Below the pieces are notes generated by a model that did not search any database, had not been told where the DNA came from, and worked only from the letters and a program-made list of their open reading frames with translations. A program made the position numbers and the translations under genes. From positions 1-34,912 of the forward strand of contig CALVQO010000004.1 of NCBI GenBank assembly GCA_944358145.1: a stretch of 34,912 nucleotides of DNA, read 5' to 3'. Of the stretch, positions 15,146 to 24,622 are shown piece after piece. The first letter of the stretch is position 1, and each line of letters starts with the position of its first letter. This DNA is from an uncultured Bacilli bacterium. Lineage in GTDB: Bacteria > Bacillota_I > Bacilli_A > RF39 > UBA660.

Positions 15146-17068
15146 ATGAAACTAATAAAAAAAATAAAAAAGTTTGTAAAATGGTTATTCCGTTGGCTAA
15201 AATATATTGTTTTAATCATCATCTGTTTTATTGCATATCTTTTTAGTGGCAAAAAATCATCGAAACTAGAAACTAAAAAAGAAGAAATAAAAAAAGGAAA
15301 GAGTAAAAAGAATACCCCTAACAATATAACAACCAATATAGATACCAATAAACCCTTAGTAAAAGATTCTATTCTAAAACTATCAAAAGAAGAATTAAGA
15401 GTAGAGATCATCAATTTTTATTGTCAAGAACTAGAACAAAAAGAACTTTACTTAACAAAAGAAGATTTTGAAATTATCGACATCCTAGAAGAAAAAATAG
15501 CTCTCGTAATAGAAAGTGAACTAACGAGATTGCATTTTAAAAACTTAGAAGAAGTAAAAGAAAAAATAGAAGAAATAGGAAAAATCGAATTAGCAAGTAT
15601 TTTAGATGAGAAAATATTAAAAGAACCAATAATAACAGAAAATCCTAAAAAAGAAGATATCATTCAAAAATATACAACTTATAAAAAAATGGAAGAAAAA
15701 AAGATTGAAAAAGGAGTTTCTAAAAAAGAGGATAACTCTCCAATCATTTTTCAAAGCAATCCTTCTTTAACAGAAGAAAGTGTACTCGAAAAAAAGAATT
15801 CTTATCAAAAAGAAGTACCTCCCACCCCAAATATTTCTCAAGAACTTTTAGAAGAAGACAAACCAGATTTAACTTTTCAAACACCCAAATTAGAGCCTGA
15901 AATTGTTTTCACGTCACCTATTCCAGATTTATCAGATTTAGTAGTAAAAGAAGCAGCCATACAACCAGATTCAATTGAAATATTAGAAAGAGAAAAAGTT
16001 AGTGATGCTCCTACTCCCTCTAAACCCGTCATAGAAAAATTCGATGACACAGAACAAGAACGAAAAGAATTTACTATTGAAGAAGAAAAACTAGTAGAAA
16101 CTAAACCAGATACTCAAAAAGAAAGAGAAAAAATAGAAGAGCCAAAAGGGAAAGATAAACAAAAAGAGGAGAAAAAGCAAGAATATATAACAATCAACTT
16201 ATCTATACTTGAAACCCAAATAGCAGAATTAGAACACACAAAAAATAAAGAGCTTGAAAAAACCGATTTAGAAGATAAAAATTATGACTCCCTTTTGATA
16301 AAAGTGGATACCATATTAAAAGAAGTAAAAGAGAAACAAAAAATGAATTTAAATGCAAAAGACAAACAGAAATTAAAAGAACAGGAATTAAAACTAGAAA
16401 ACCTGAAAAGTAACATTGAAAACAATTTAGAAAATGATTTAACCGAAGAAGAAATGCAGTTACAAGAAGATCTAACTGAACAAGAGCTAACGACTCTCGA
16501 ACAAGAACTTAAAAACATACACCTGGAATATCAAATAGACTTAAACCAAAAATTACTTACGAAAGTAGAGGATTTAGAATATTTAAGTAAAGATCGTTTA
16601 AGTATTGTAGAAAAAGAACTAATCAAACAAAGACTGAACAAAATCTGCAAAGTTATTGAACTTCCTTCAATCCTTCTTCTCCCCTTCTTTCGTAATCGCT
16701 ACTTTTTCTTTTTTACCACTGGTATTTTTATAAACAAACATTTCAATCTTTTAAACTCTATTTTAAAACATCAAACAATAGAATATCAAGATCCTGTTTT
16801 AGACCATATTAAAAAAGGCAGTGATGCCCTAGATGAAGCGTTAAAACTAACGACAACTAACATTTCTTATTTAAATAACTTAGAGCAAGATATTTTAAGA
16901 AAATACCCCGAATTATCATTAGATCAAGAATACTTATCTTATATTAATAATCTAAAATATTCTTTAATGAAAAACGAAGAAAAAATGTTAAAGAAAAAGA
17001 AAATGATTGAAAAGTATAATTTGAAATATAAAGGAAAAGCGCGGAAATTAAAAAAGAAAGTTGCTTAA
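15146..17068 (+). CDS. Large coiled-coil membrane protein, unknown function
   Basis: 640 residues. A basic N-terminus and one membrane segment (about 19-34, [14 protein letters not shown]) lead into a very charged Lys/Glu-rich region to about residue 490. It has an alpha-helical domain near 75-155, a disordered Pro/Thr/Glu stretch, then long heptad coiled coils (about 340-490). A second hydrophobic stretch (about 503-530, including [20 protein letters not shown]) precedes a C-terminal helical domain with a basic tail ending LKKKVA. A membrane-tethered scaffold or division/envelope organiser is possible, but no family is recognised. Start ATG with GGTGA. Its TAA overlaps the valS stop codon on the opposite strand. 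Confidence 0.75.
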   Translation: MKLIKKIKKFVKWLFRWLKYIVLIIICFIAYLFSGKKSSKLETKKEEIKKGKSKKNTPNNITTNIDTNKPLVKDSILKLSKEELRVEIINFYCQELEQKELYLTKEDFEIIDILEEKIALVIESELTRLHFKNLEEVKEKIEEIGKIELASILDEKILKEPIITENPKKEDIIQKYTTYKKMEEKKIEKGVSKKEDNSPIIFQSNPSLTEESVLEKKNSYQKEVPPTPNISQELLEEDKPDLTFQTPKLEPEIVFTSPIPDLSDLVVKEAAIQPDSIEILEREKVSDAPTPSKPVIEKFDDTEQERKEFTIEEEKLVETKPDTQKEREKIEEPKGKDKQKEEKKQEYITINLSILETQIAELEHTKNKELEKTDLEDKNYDSLLIKVDTILKEVKEKQKMNLNAKDKQKLKEQELKLENLKSNIENNLENDLTEEEMQLQEDLTEQELTTLEQELKNIHLEYQIDLNQKLLTKVEDLEYLSKDRLSIVEKELIKQRLNKICKVIELPSILLLPFFRNRYFFFFTTGIFINKHFNLLNSILKHQTIEYQDPVLDHIKKGSDALDEALKLTTTNISYLNNLEQDILRKYPELSLDQEYLSYINNLKYSLMKNEEKMLKKKKMIEKYNLKYKGKARKLKKKVA

Positions 17069-19587
17069 TCCTCAAGCTTACACAACTTTTCTTCTTCTTG
17101 TGATAACTTTACACGTTCTTGTTCGACCAACTCTTTTGGAGCCCTACTAACAAAATTCTCGTTAGCAAGTAACCCTTTTCTTTTATCTATACTAGCCTTT
17201 AATGCTTCAATTTCCTTTTGAATCATTGCTTTATCCTCTTCAGTGATAACACTTTCAAAATAGATAGTAACATCATATTCACCAAAATGAACGGGATAAG
17301 CATTTTTATCAAGAGAAGCATTAACAACATTTTCAATCTTTAACATCTTCTTAACTAAATCGTAATCCGTGTCATTATTAAATTGTACTTGAACAGACTT
17401 ATTCATATGATTTTCTTGATAAGTTTTCCGGTAAAGTTTCATAAACTCAATCATATGCTCTACCTTTAATGCTTCATCCTTAAATATTTCCTTTTTATTA
17501 AACTTAGGATAATCGCTAATCATGATGTTTTTGCTTACTCCCGGTATCATCGAATAGATTTCATCCGTTACATAAGGCATAAATGGATGTAACATTTTAA
17601 GTATTCCCTTGAGTACTTTTATAAGTACTTTTTTAGTTGTATCTTTTTGCATAGAAAACTTAGCAAATTCAATATAATGATCACAAAAATCATTATAAAT
17701 AAAGTTGTAAATAGCATCTCCTGCATTATTTAATTCAAACTTATCCATATACTTGGTTACATTCCGAGTGGTTTCATTATACTTGGTTAATATCCACTGA
17801 TCCGTAAGAGATAAATCATCCAACTTTTCGTTACTTTCAAATCCATCGACATTCATAAGAACAAAGCGAGATGCATTCCATAGTTTATTAATAAAGTTCC
17901 ATGTTGATTTTAAGGCATCTTCATCAAACTTCATATCTAGTCCATTAGATACTGCCGTTGTTAAGTAATAGCGTAACGCATCTGCCCCGTACTTATCGAT
18001 CATATCCATTGGATCAATTCCGTTACCTAAACTCTTAGACATCTTTCTTCCTTCTTTATCACGGATAAGTCCATGAATTAAACAATATTCAAATGGTCTT
18101 TCTCCTAAAAATTCTAAACCTTGAAAAGTCATCCTGTTAACCCAAAAAGGAATAATATCATAGCCTGTAACTAAAACAGAATTCGGATAATATCTTTTTA
18201 AGTCTTCGGTATCACTCGGCCATCCTAAAGTAGAAAATGGCCATAAAGCACTAGAAAACCAAGTATCGAGTACATCCGGATCTTGTACCCAACCTTCACC
18301 AATTGGTGCTTCCATACCTACGTATACTTCCCCATCTTTATACCAAGCTGGAATTCTATGTCCCCACCAAAGTTGTCTAGAAATACACCAATCATAAGTA
18401 ATCTCCATCCAATGATTCATAATTTTCTCAAACCGTTTTGGCACAAAATTAACTTTTTTATTTTTATCCTTTTGTGTTTTTAATACTTGATCAGCCAATG
18501 GACGCATTTTAACAAACCATTGTTTTGATAAGTAAGGTTCAATCAAAGCTCCACTTCTCTCACTAAATGGTGCATTATGCATAATTTCTTCTACTCGAAG
18601 TAATAAATCTTGTTCTTTCAAATCACCAATTAATTTTTCTCTGGCAAGGAAACGATCCAAACCTTCATAACCGAAAGCATTTTCATTCATCGTTCCATTT
18701 GGATTAATACAAACAATTCTTTCTAAATCATGACGCAAACCTACTTCAAAGTCATTTGGATCATGTGCTGGCGTAATTTTTACACAACCGGTGCCTTTTT
18801 CCATATCGGCATGTTCGTCACCAATAATCGGAATCTCTCTTCCAACTATAGGCAAAATAACTTTTTTACCAATTAAATCTTTATATCGTTTATCTTCCGG
18901 ATTAACTGCTACCGCTGTATCTCCAAAAAGTGTTTCAGGACGAGTTGTTGCAACATCCAAATATTCTTCACTATCTACAAGCTTATATTTTAAATGATAA
19001 AATGCTCCAGGAATATCTTTATAAATAACTTCTTCATTGGATAAAGCAGTCATTGCTACTGGATCCCAGTTAATAATCTTCTCTCCTTGATAGATTAATC
19101 CTTTCTGATACAAATCTACAAATACTTTCCTGACAGCTTTTGATAAACCTTCATCTAAAGTAAATCTTTCTTTAGAGTAAGCTAAAGAAAGTCCTAATTT
19201 AGCCCACTGTTTGTGGATATTCTCAGCATATTCATCTTTCCAAGACCAAGCATGTTTAAGCCATTCTTCACGTGTTAAACTTCTTGGATTAATGCCCATA
19301 TCTTTTAACTTTTTATCCACCTTTGCTTGTGTTGCTATACCCGCATGATCCATTCCTGGAATCCATAAAGCATCAAAACCCTGCATTCTTTTATAACGAA
19401 TAAGCGTATCTTGGATAGATGTATCCCAAGCATGACCAATATGAAGCTTACCCGTAACATTAGGAGGAGGTATTACAATACAAAAAGGCTCTCTACTTTT
19501 ATCTACTGATTCAAAATACCCAGCATTTTTCCAATTATCATATTTCCCTTCTTCTACCTTTAAATGATCATATTTTTTATCTAACAT
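17065..19587 (-). CDS. valS: Valyl-tRNA synthetase
   Basis: 840 residues. It charges tRNA-Val and edits mischarged threonine. The class I signatures are [15 protein letters not shown] (HIGH at 49-52) and [16 protein letters not shown] (KMSKS). The editing domain includes [17 protein letters not shown]. The anticodon-binding domain follows, and the C-terminal coiled-coil arm (about residues 770-840) is typical of ValS. Length is normal though slightly short for Bacilli. The ATG overlaps the end of the Nudix gene by seven bases, so both are made from the T-box-controlled transcript. The 3' end overlaps the convergent coiled-coil gene by four bases and no terminator is visible. Confidence 0.98.
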   Translation of the reverse strand: MLDKKYDHLKVEEGKYDNWKNAGYFESVDKSREPFCIVIPPPNVTGKLHIGHAWDTSIQDTLIRYKRMQGFDALWIPGMDHAGIATQAKVDKKLKDMGINPRSLTREEWLKHAWSWKDEYAENIHKQWAKLGLSLAYSKERFTLDEGLSKAVRKVFVDLYQKGLIYQGEKIINWDPVAMTALSNEEVIYKDIPGAFYHLKYKLVDSEEYLDVATTRPETLFGDTAVAVNPEDKRYKDLIGKKVILPIVGREIPIIGDEHADMEKGTGCVKITPAHDPNDFEVGLRHDLERIVCINPNGTMNENAFGYEGLDRFLAREKLIGDLKEQDLLLRVEEIMHNAPFSERSGALIEPYLSKQWFVKMRPLADQVLKTQKDKNKKVNFVPKRFEKIMNHWMEITYDWCISRQLWWGHRIPAWYKDGEVYVGMEAPIGEGWVQDPDVLDTWFSSALWPFSTLGWPSDTEDLKRYYPNSVLVTGYDIIPFWVNRMTFQGLEFLGERPFEYCLIHGLIRDKEGRKMSKSLGNGIDPMDMIDKYGADALRYYLTTAVSNGLDMKFDEDALKSTWNFINKLWNASRFVLMNVDGFESNEKLDDLSLTDQWILTKYNETTRNVTKYMDKFELNNAGDAIYNFIYNDFCDHYIEFAKFSMQKDTTKKVLIKVLKGILKMLHPFMPYVTDEIYSMIPGVSKNIMISDYPKFNKKEIFKDEALKVEHMIEFMKLYRKTYQENHMNKSVQVQFNNDTDYDLVKKMLKIENVVNASLDKNAYPVHFGEYDVTIYFESVITEEDKAMIQKEIEALKASIDKRKGLLANENFVSRAPKELVEQERVKLSQEEEKLCKLED

Positions 19588-20105
19588 AATTTATCCTCTT
19601 TTCTATATTTTTCAAATTCTTCCAAACATATTTTTAATTCAACATCAGTAAATCTTTTATATTCATTTTCATTTTTATTATTTAATAAATCTTGAATTTC
19701 CTTAAAATTACAATTCATTAGATGAAAATGATAATGTTTTTCATAATTCGTAAGCTGGACTCGCTCTGGCTTTATTTCTTTTGGATTTACCACCCAAAAC
19801 AAATCTACATTATTTTCCCGATTAACACTTCCCTTTTCACCAGGAAAATCTTTATGCCAAAAAGTAATATTTCCAATATACTGAATCTCTTTTTTAGCTA
19901 CGCGAATTCCCAGTTCTTCTGCGATCTCTCTTATCAAAGCATCTTTTAAATTCTCATTTGCTTCCACTCGTCCACCAGGAAGATTATAAGAATAATCCAT
20001 ATTGGTAATATAAACTTTTCCTTCATCATTCATTATAATTGCTCTTACTTTATGAACTTTTGAATTAATTTCTTTCTTTTCTAAATGTTCTTCATTAATT
20101 AACAT
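19581..20105 (-). CDS. Nudix hydrolase, cotranscribed with valS
   Basis: 174 residues. It hydrolyses a nucleoside-diphosphate-linked compound; the substrate is unknown. The full Nudix box is present: [23 protein letters not shown]. It is preceded by LPGG and by an N-terminal [17 protein letters not shown] strand. The start is the ATG at 20105, eight bases after GGAG. Longer in-frame versions run back into the T-box leader and are not translated. The ATG at 20111 is too close to GGAG. The gene lies between the T-box and valS and overlaps valS by seven bases, so valine limitation should raise this enzyme as well. Confidence 0.88.
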   Translation of the reverse strand: MLINEEHLEKKEINSKVHKVRAIIMNDEGKVYITNMDYSYNLPGGRVEANENLKDALIREIAEELGIRVAKKEIQYIGNITFWHKDFPGEKGSVNRENNVDLFWVVNPKEIKPERVQLTNYEKHYHFHLMNCNFKEIQDLLNNKNENEYKRFTDVELKICLEEFEKYRKEDKLC

Positions 20106-20120
20106 ATGCATCACTCCAAT

Positions 20121-20316
20121 AAAAAAAGATAGCACCAAAGGGTGAAGAAACTTCACGGTACCACCTTTTATTTCACTTATTTTGATAACGTCTTTTAAAA
20201 CGGGCATAAAATGCCAGCTCCCAAGCAACCTTCAAATCATTCCCCTACTTATTTCCACCAACCATAAGCTCTCTATTAAAGTCCAGATTCTACTCCTCTT
20301 GTTCATCACTTTTAAT
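20121..20316 (-). promoter_or_regulatory. T-box riboswitch (valine) controlling Nudix-valS
   Basis: The leader has the hallmark T-box order on the minus strand: AGTA in the specifier loop, AGAGAGC, GGTTGGTGGAAA, GGGAGC, the conserved AAGGTGGTACCGTG antiterminator sequence (20155-20168), and a terminator. The terminator pairs GGTGGTACC with GGTGCTATC around GTGAAG-TTT-CTTCAC and ends in TTTTTTT (20121-20127). Uncharged tRNA stabilises the antiterminator and allows transcription. The CAAG/CTTG helix and the GAATC/GATTT helix bracket a specifier loop whose 3' strand reads GAAGGTTG. GTT (valine) followed by a purine is the likely specifier codon, in agreement with valS downstream; the alternative reading GGT (glycine) does not fit the gene. 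Confidence 0.93.
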
Positions 20317-20322
20317 AAATGT

Positions 20323-20351
20323 ATTTTATCAAATTTTAATTTATTTTTCAA
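20323..20351 (-). promoter_or_regulatory. Promoter of the T-box/Nudix/valS operon
   Basis: TTGAAA (20346-20351), 17-base spacer ending TGA, TAAAAT (20323-20328) on the minus strand, an extended -10. The -35 overlaps the stop codon of the upstream 729-residue gene. Confidence 0.7.
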
Positions 20352-22537
20352 CCACTAACTTGAATTAAACCATTACGATCAAAAGTATAAGTAGTATTTG
20401 TACTCTTAATCGTGATAACAAATCCTCCATTAGACTCCGTAACTGTATAACTTCCTTCATAATTAGTTGTACCAACATCAATAGGTTGTGACAAAGCAAA
20501 TTCTGGATCAGTATATTTATGAATATTAAGTTTATTACTAGAATCAATAACTACATAATAATTATTTTGTAAATCTACATAACGATAAGCTTCTTTTCTT
20601 AATTCCTGTCCTTCAAAATCATATACATGATATTCATCATCATCAACAACCTTTAAATAAGTACCAACATAATCAACAATACGATAACCATAAGGCTTAG
20701 TAACCTCTAAACCAACATTACTAAATAACTGATATGTACCACTAGAAGACTTCACCTCATAATAATCTCCAATTTTTTCAATAGAATCATAATCAAAACC
20801 AATAGTACCAGATACATTATCACTAATTCGAATTAATCCATAATCTCCATCACTTTTTACTTGAGCCATAATATAAGTAGCATTAGTATTAACAAAAGTA
20901 ATTTCCTTCTTACCTGTATAAGCCCCACTATCTACCGAAGAATACTTAGCAAGAGCTTTCTTATCTTTCAAGTCATAAAGAACAATAGTAGGATTATTTA
21001 AATCGATAGTATCTAAAATAAATACATAACGATTATTATAAATAGGAATCCAACCTACTGAACTTGAACGATCCTCTTCTACCTCATTATGACTATAGAA
21101 TGAATCCGTTGCTACTACACAATTAGTTAAATCTGATGAATTTTCATTAGAACACTCATAAGTACCGAGGATATTTGTTTTCTCTTCATCAGAATAAAAA
21201 TACAATATTCCATCAAAATAACCAATATAATTATAATTAGCACTCATTCTACCATCTTGTAAATCAATAGACTCAGTTCTTTCTCGATTATCTTTAGTAA
21301 ATGTTACATCAAGCATATCCTCATTAATACTAATCTCATAAGCCCTTCTTGTCTCAACAAATACTTTATCTTCACTATAAACATTTAAAGGATTATAATA
21401 AGTTGAAGAAAGTTCTATTCCAACTTCATTATACTTATGATTTTGATAATCTCTAATATATAAAGAATTACCTTCAATAAGCACTGCATAATCATCTAAA
21501 AGTTCAATAAAATCATAAGCATCATCATAAATCAAATTACCCTCATAATCATAAACATAATAGCCATTATTATTTACCACAATATATTCTTCATTATAAC
21601 TTTTAACTTCATAACGAATTCCTTGACTCAAATTCTTACCATCAACCCCATAAATATAATATCTATCATTAGTTCTAACAACAACATTAGCATCACTACT
21701 CATTCTACCTAAATAATCATAAGAAAAAGCAAATACTTCATTAATACCATTACTACTTAACTCTAAAGCTCCATATTTATTATCTGTATCTTTAACAATA
21801 ACAAAATTACTATCACTAAATCCTTTAACAAGAGTATATGTACCCTCTACTTCTTGTGCCTCAATATTATACAAAATGATTTCTTGATTTTCTAAAGACT
21901 CTTGATCAAAAATAAAAACATAATTATTTTGATAAATTTGAGATACTCTTTCAACTAAAGTTTCATCTTCATAAACATTCTTTGGTCCATCAAATGTATC
22001 TTCGTCACTATAATTAGGAACAAAGCACAATTCTTCAGACTGATTAGCACATTCATAAGTACCAATTTCATCACCATTTTGATTCAAGAAAACAAGAGTA
22101 CCATCCCGATAAATATAATTATCTTTCTCAACAATTACCTCTGGCTCTTCAGGTTTTTCTACTTCTTCTTCCTTATCTCTTAAAACAAAGAATAAAATTA
22201 AACCAACAATAAGAAGCAATATTAAAACACTACAAACAATAACAATAATTTTTTTCTTTTTAGACCAACTAGCCCATATTTCTTTTAATTTTCGCTTAGG
22301 CTTTTTTTCTTTCTTTTTCTTTTCATTCTTATCATCTAGATTAGCTTCCTCTAACTGTTCAATTTCTTCTTTTTGAGGTTCAACAGCATCTTCCCCACTT
22401 AAACCAAAAGTAAGATCACCCTCTACATTTTCTTTACTAACTCCCTCAACATTAATATCATCAATCACACTAGGCACATCATCTTCCGGTATATCAAACA
22501 AATCTCTTGTCTTTTCTAAATCATCATTATACTTCAT
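20348..22537 (-). CDS. Single-TM repeat protein with large external domain, unknown function
   Basis: 729 residues. The first 95 residues are acidic then Lys-rich and cytoplasmic, followed by one membrane segment (97-119). The outside part of about 600 residues is beta-rich with many Tyr-Asp-Gly repeats (GYYVYDYEGNLIYDDAYDFI, then YHVYDFEGQELRKEAYRYVD), suggesting WG-repeat or beta-propeller-like blades. A whole module is duplicated: GTYECANQSEEL near residue 150 and GTYECSNENSSD near 450. Each is preceded by strands ending in Gly, followed by a second Cys, and then by NNYVFIFD or NNRYVFILD and ILYNIEAQE or VLYDLKDKK. Not recognised by family. It has its own promoter and ends with a TGA next to the T-box promoter. 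Confidence 0.8.
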   Translation of the reverse strand: MKYNDDLEKTRDLFDIPEDDVPSVIDDINVEGVSKENVEGDLTFGLSGEDAVEPQKEEIEQLEEANLDDKNEKKKKEKKPKRKLKEIWASWSKKKKIIVIVCSVLILLLIVGLILFFVLRDKEEEVEKPEEPEVIVEKDNYIYRDGTLVFLNQNGDEIGTYECANQSEELCFVPNYSDEDTFDGPKNVYEDETLVERVSQIYQNNYVFIFDQESLENQEIILYNIEAQEVEGTYTLVKGFSDSNFVIVKDTDNKYGALELSSNGINEVFAFSYDYLGRMSSDANVVVRTNDRYYIYGVDGKNLSQGIRYEVKSYNEEYIVVNNNGYYVYDYEGNLIYDDAYDFIELLDDYAVLIEGNSLYIRDYQNHKYNEVGIELSSTYYNPLNVYSEDKVFVETRRAYEISINEDMLDVTFTKDNRERTESIDLQDGRMSANYNYIGYFDGILYFYSDEEKTNILGTYECSNENSSDLTNCVVATDSFYSHNEVEEDRSSSVGWIPIYNNRYVFILDTIDLNNPTIVLYDLKDKKALAKYSSVDSGAYTGKKEITFVNTNATYIMAQVKSDGDYGLIRISDNVSGTIGFDYDSIEKIGDYYEVKSSSGTYQLFSNVGLEVTKPYGYRIVDYVGTYLKVVDDDEYHVYDFEGQELRKEAYRYVDLQNNYYVVIDSSNKLNIHKYTDPEFALSQPIDVGTTNYEGSYTVTESNGGFVITIKSTNTTYTFDRNGLIQVSG

Positions 22538-22564
22538 CCTAAGACACTCCTTTATGATAAATCC

Positions 22565-22593
22565 AGTATATCATATTTTTATAAACTTGACTA
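22565..22593 (-). promoter_or_regulatory. Promoter of the 729-residue surface protein gene
   Basis: TAGTCA (22588-22593), 17-base spacer ending TGA, TATACT (22565-22570) on the minus strand. The -10 is extended and the -35 is weak. An AGGAGTG-type site precedes the ATG. Confidence 0.5.
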
Positions 22594-22608
22594 GAGTTTT
22601 AAAGCAAG

Positions 22609-22632
22609 AAAAAAATTAGATTTCTCTAATTT
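22609..22632 (-). terminator. Terminator downstream of the orphan gene tail
   Basis: AAATTAGA-GAAA-TCTAATTT (22613-22632) followed on the minus strand by a seven-T tract. Confidence 0.7.
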
Positions 22633-22731
22633 ATCTTACAACCAAATCACTAGGGATACCAAATGTTTGATTTAATTTCAATTCACTAGCTTCTCTCAAC
22701 AAAACTCTAGCACATTCATTATCAAAAAAAA
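22633..22731 (-). pseudogene. Orphan C-terminal gene fragment, about 30 codons
   Basis: Between two terminators, one minus-strand frame reads FDNECARVLLREASELKLNQ and then TFGIPSDLVVR before a TAA. It has a natural protein-like composition and no start codon or ribosome site. The frame closes upstream inside the rpmF terminator. It looks like the surviving tail of a deleted gene whose terminator (22609-22632) was retained. I do not recognise the family. Confidence 0.35.
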
Positions 22732-22748
22732 GTTAGATATCATCTAAC
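22724..22748 (-). terminator. Terminator of yceD-rpmF
   Basis: GTTAGAT-GAT-ATCTAAC followed on the minus strand by eight T. It begins at the rpmF stop codon. Confidence 0.85.
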
Positions 22749-22939
22749 TATTCAGCATCTTTATCTTGAACTTCAAGTACTTGTTCATTTTTATAGTATC
22801 CACACTTAGTACATGCACGATGAGGTCTAATAGTTGCCCCACACTTAGGACACTTAGTTAATGCTCCAACCTCTTTTTTTAAGTGAGTACGACGCATTCT
22901 TTTTTTAGTTTTACTTGTTCTTCTAAAAGGAACTGCCAT
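22748..22939 (-). CDS. rpmF: 50S ribosomal protein L32
   Basis: 63 residues from the ATG at 22939, beginning MAVPFRRTSKTKKRMRRTH, the standard L32 N-terminus. A zinc-binding type is indicated by CPKCG and CTKCG. A longer in-frame start ten codons upstream was rejected: it is not conserved, and GGAGTG lies just before the chosen ATG. Only four bases separate it from yceD. Confidence 0.97.
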   Translation of the reverse strand: MAVPFRRTSKTKKRMRRTHLKKEVGALTKCPKCGATIRPHRACTKCGYYKNEQVLEVQDKDAE

Positions 22940-22943
22940 GTTT

Positions 22944-23429
22944 TCACTCCTTCCTATCCAAAAGCTCACTTAACTTAGCAAGTCTTGGATCAATATTATC
23001 TTCATTATTTTTATCTTCACCCAAACTCCAACCATCACCAGATAGGTGTGCATCTTCAGTCGCAGTAAATCTCATGGGTACTTCCAGAACAATATTTTCC
23101 CACAAAATCTTCATAATATCAAGTATATTTTGCGTTTTTTGATAATATTCTAAGAAATTTTCATCATTTATATCAAATTCTTCATCGATTTTACTAGTAA
23201 ATGGATAATCAATAGGTTCAGTTGTTACACTATCAGGAATAACCATAATACCCGTAATCGTAAGATGAATAACTATCATAGAAGCCGAATTTAAATAAAT
23301 ATTACCTTCTACATGCAAATCTTTCAAATCAAGTATGCCAACACTTTGATAAAGATTAGAATCTATACTAAAATCTTGATTATATTCTACTACCTCACCA
23401 TTACTAAGTTGAGCCAAATTAAGTTCCAT
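22944..23429 (-). CDS. yceD: YceD/DUF177 family protein
   Basis: 161 residues. The DUF177 domain is required for normal 23S rRNA accumulation in studied bacteria and is regularly encoded just before rpmF. The C-terminal signature DPRLAKLSELLDRK and the acidic region before it are typical. The ATG at 23429 has GGGTGAT upstream. It is first in a two-gene operon with its own promoter. Confidence 0.9.
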   Translation of the reverse strand: MELNLAQLSNGEVVEYNQDFSIDSNLYQSVGILDLKDLHVEGNIYLNSASMIVIHLTITGIMVIPDSVTTEPIDYPFTSKIDEEFDINDENFLEYYQKTQNILDIMKILWENIVLEVPMRFTATEDAHLSGDGWSLGEDKNNEDNIDPRLAKLSELLDRKE

Positions 23430-23446
23430 CTAAATCACCCAAAACC

Positions 23447-23475
23447 ATTATATAATAAATTAAATCTTTTAACAA
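23447..23475 (-). promoter_or_regulatory. Promoter of yceD-rpmF
   Basis: TTGTTA (23470-23475), 17-base spacer, TATAAT (23447-23452) on the minus strand, 18 bases before the start codon. Confidence 0.75.
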
Positions 23476-23517
23476 GTAAATCGATCAGTATTAACAAGAA
23501 AACTATAATGATACACA

Positions 23518-24009
23518 CTATCTTCTAAAGGTAATGGTACCTACTGAAACATCTCTCAAATAATTATTTTCTCCTTCTCTAATAAAGAAACTAACACTTT
23601 CATCCTCTGTTGCTGCAACTGGATGACCTATAGAATTTGTATAAGTAATATTTCTAAAGTTCAGAACAAGTCTCTCATATGCTTTTAAACCATCAGAAAT
23701 TTTAATTTTTAAAGTACCAATTAAATCTTGATTTCCAACTCCATCTGCAAAAGAAAGAGAAATGCCATCTTGATTACTCTCTAAAATTTGATAATCAGAA
23801 GTAAAATCCAAAAAAGAAACTTCTTCTGAAAAATCAAAATCAACTTCTAAACTTAAAATATTCTCATCTAAAGCAACATAAATTGGTATTTCTATCTCAT
23901 CACCATTATAGTAATAAGACCGTGCAGAATATCTCAAAACATCAGCAGAAGCATGGATTTGAAAGCCAAAAAACAACAAAAACAAGAAAACAAAATATCA
24001 TTTTTTCAT
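23518..24009 (-). pseudogene. Small secreted protein (cohesin-like fold?) with a stop at codon 4
   Basis: Starting from the ATG at 24009 the frame reads M K K stop (TGA at 23998-24000), then YFVFLFLLFFGFQIHASA, a complete signal peptide with an ASA cleavage site, and about 140 mature residues. The mature part has the alternating strands of cohesin or adhesin-type domains (GDEIEIPIYVALDENILSLE, then LIGTLKIKISDG). The only other starts in frame are TTG codons inside the signal peptide with no ribosome site. GGAG lies about 13 bases before the ATG. So a TGA has replaced a sense codon, perhaps TGG. The domain call is inference. It has its own promoter. Confidence 0.6.
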
Positions 24010-24037
24010 ATCATATCAAGACTCCTATACTAATAAA

Positions 24038-24066
24038 AGTATAAAATAAATGAAAGAAAAATGCAA
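24038..24066 (-). promoter_or_regulatory. Promoter of the small secreted protein gene
   Basis: TTGCAT (24061-24066), 17-base spacer, TATACT (24038-24043) on the minus strand, about 30 bases before the ATG. Confidence 0.6.
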
Positions 24067-24150
24067 TAATCAAATTAACTTTCATCGATAACACCCTTTA
24101 AAAAAGTTTTTATTAAATTTTATCCCTGATATTAGAAAGAACCAACGTAA

Positions 24151-24408
24151 GATTATCCCTTTTATTATTATCGGTATGCTACTTCTGAGTCTTATGTTGC
24201 TCATCTTTTGATGACTATTTTAGGAGCTGATTATGTAAAAAAAACAAGAGTATATAAAAATGTTAAAATTAAAACTCATAAAACAGATAAAGGCAAGAAA
24301 ATCAGAATCATGTCTTTATTTAACACTGGTTTAACTCTATTTCATCTTGCTTATCAATCATCTAAATATATTAGAATACCTTATAAATTCATCTTATATG
24401 ACATATAA
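24151..24408 (+). pseudogene. C-terminal remnant of a transposase (family uncertain)
   Basis: A plus-strand frame without a start codon reads DYPFYYYRYATSESYVAHLL, continues through ILGADYVKKTRVYKNVKIKT and IRIMSLFNTGLTLFHLAYQS, and ends KFILYDI. It has the basic, Tyr-rich wording of transposase C-termini that I associate with Firmicute insertion sequences, but I cannot name the IS family. A stop lies immediately upstream and no N-terminal part is present. No inverted repeats bounding it were found. It fills most of the gap between the secreted-protein promoter and the DUF6273-like gene. Confidence 0.4.
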
Positions 24409-24429
24409 TTATTTAACTTTATTACATCT

Positions 24430-24452
24430 AAAAAGCACAGAATACTCTGTGC
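24430..24452 (-). terminator. Terminator of the DUF6273-like gene
   Basis: GCACAGA-GTAT-TCTGTGC followed on the minus strand by TTTTT. It lies about 170 bases after the stop codon of the gene at 24623; I see no supported gene in between. Confidence 0.6.
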
Positions 24453-24622
24453 CATTTTGGCGTGTAATAAATATTATATTTTTAAATAAATTTGCAGATA
24501 AGATCTTCACCAATATACATTTATGCTCTTCGTTATACCATTTGCTTAAAATCATACACTTTTGGTCGCACTTTTTACAGCATTTAGCCCAGGTTCCACC
24601 GTACTTTTTTCAAAACTGTCAG

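Noticed and set aside
20106-20228. Longer Nudix protein starting at 20228.
   Set aside because: The extra 41 codons are the T-box antiterminator and terminator. The ribosome site at 20114-20117 fits the ATG at 20105.
23998-24000. TGA read as tryptophan (Mycoplasma-type code) or as selenocysteine at codon 4 of the secreted protein.
   Set aside because: Long genes such as valS, nrdD and polA use TGG for Trp and contain no in-frame TGA, and other genes end in TGA. No SECIS-like hairpin follows the codon.
24456-24600. Minus-strand Cys-rich reading frame containing AKCCKKCDQKC after the DUF6273-like gene.
   Set aside because: It has no ribosome site and no start codon before the Cys-rich part. 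The first ATG gives 45 residues without the motif. Most likely untranslated 3' sequence.
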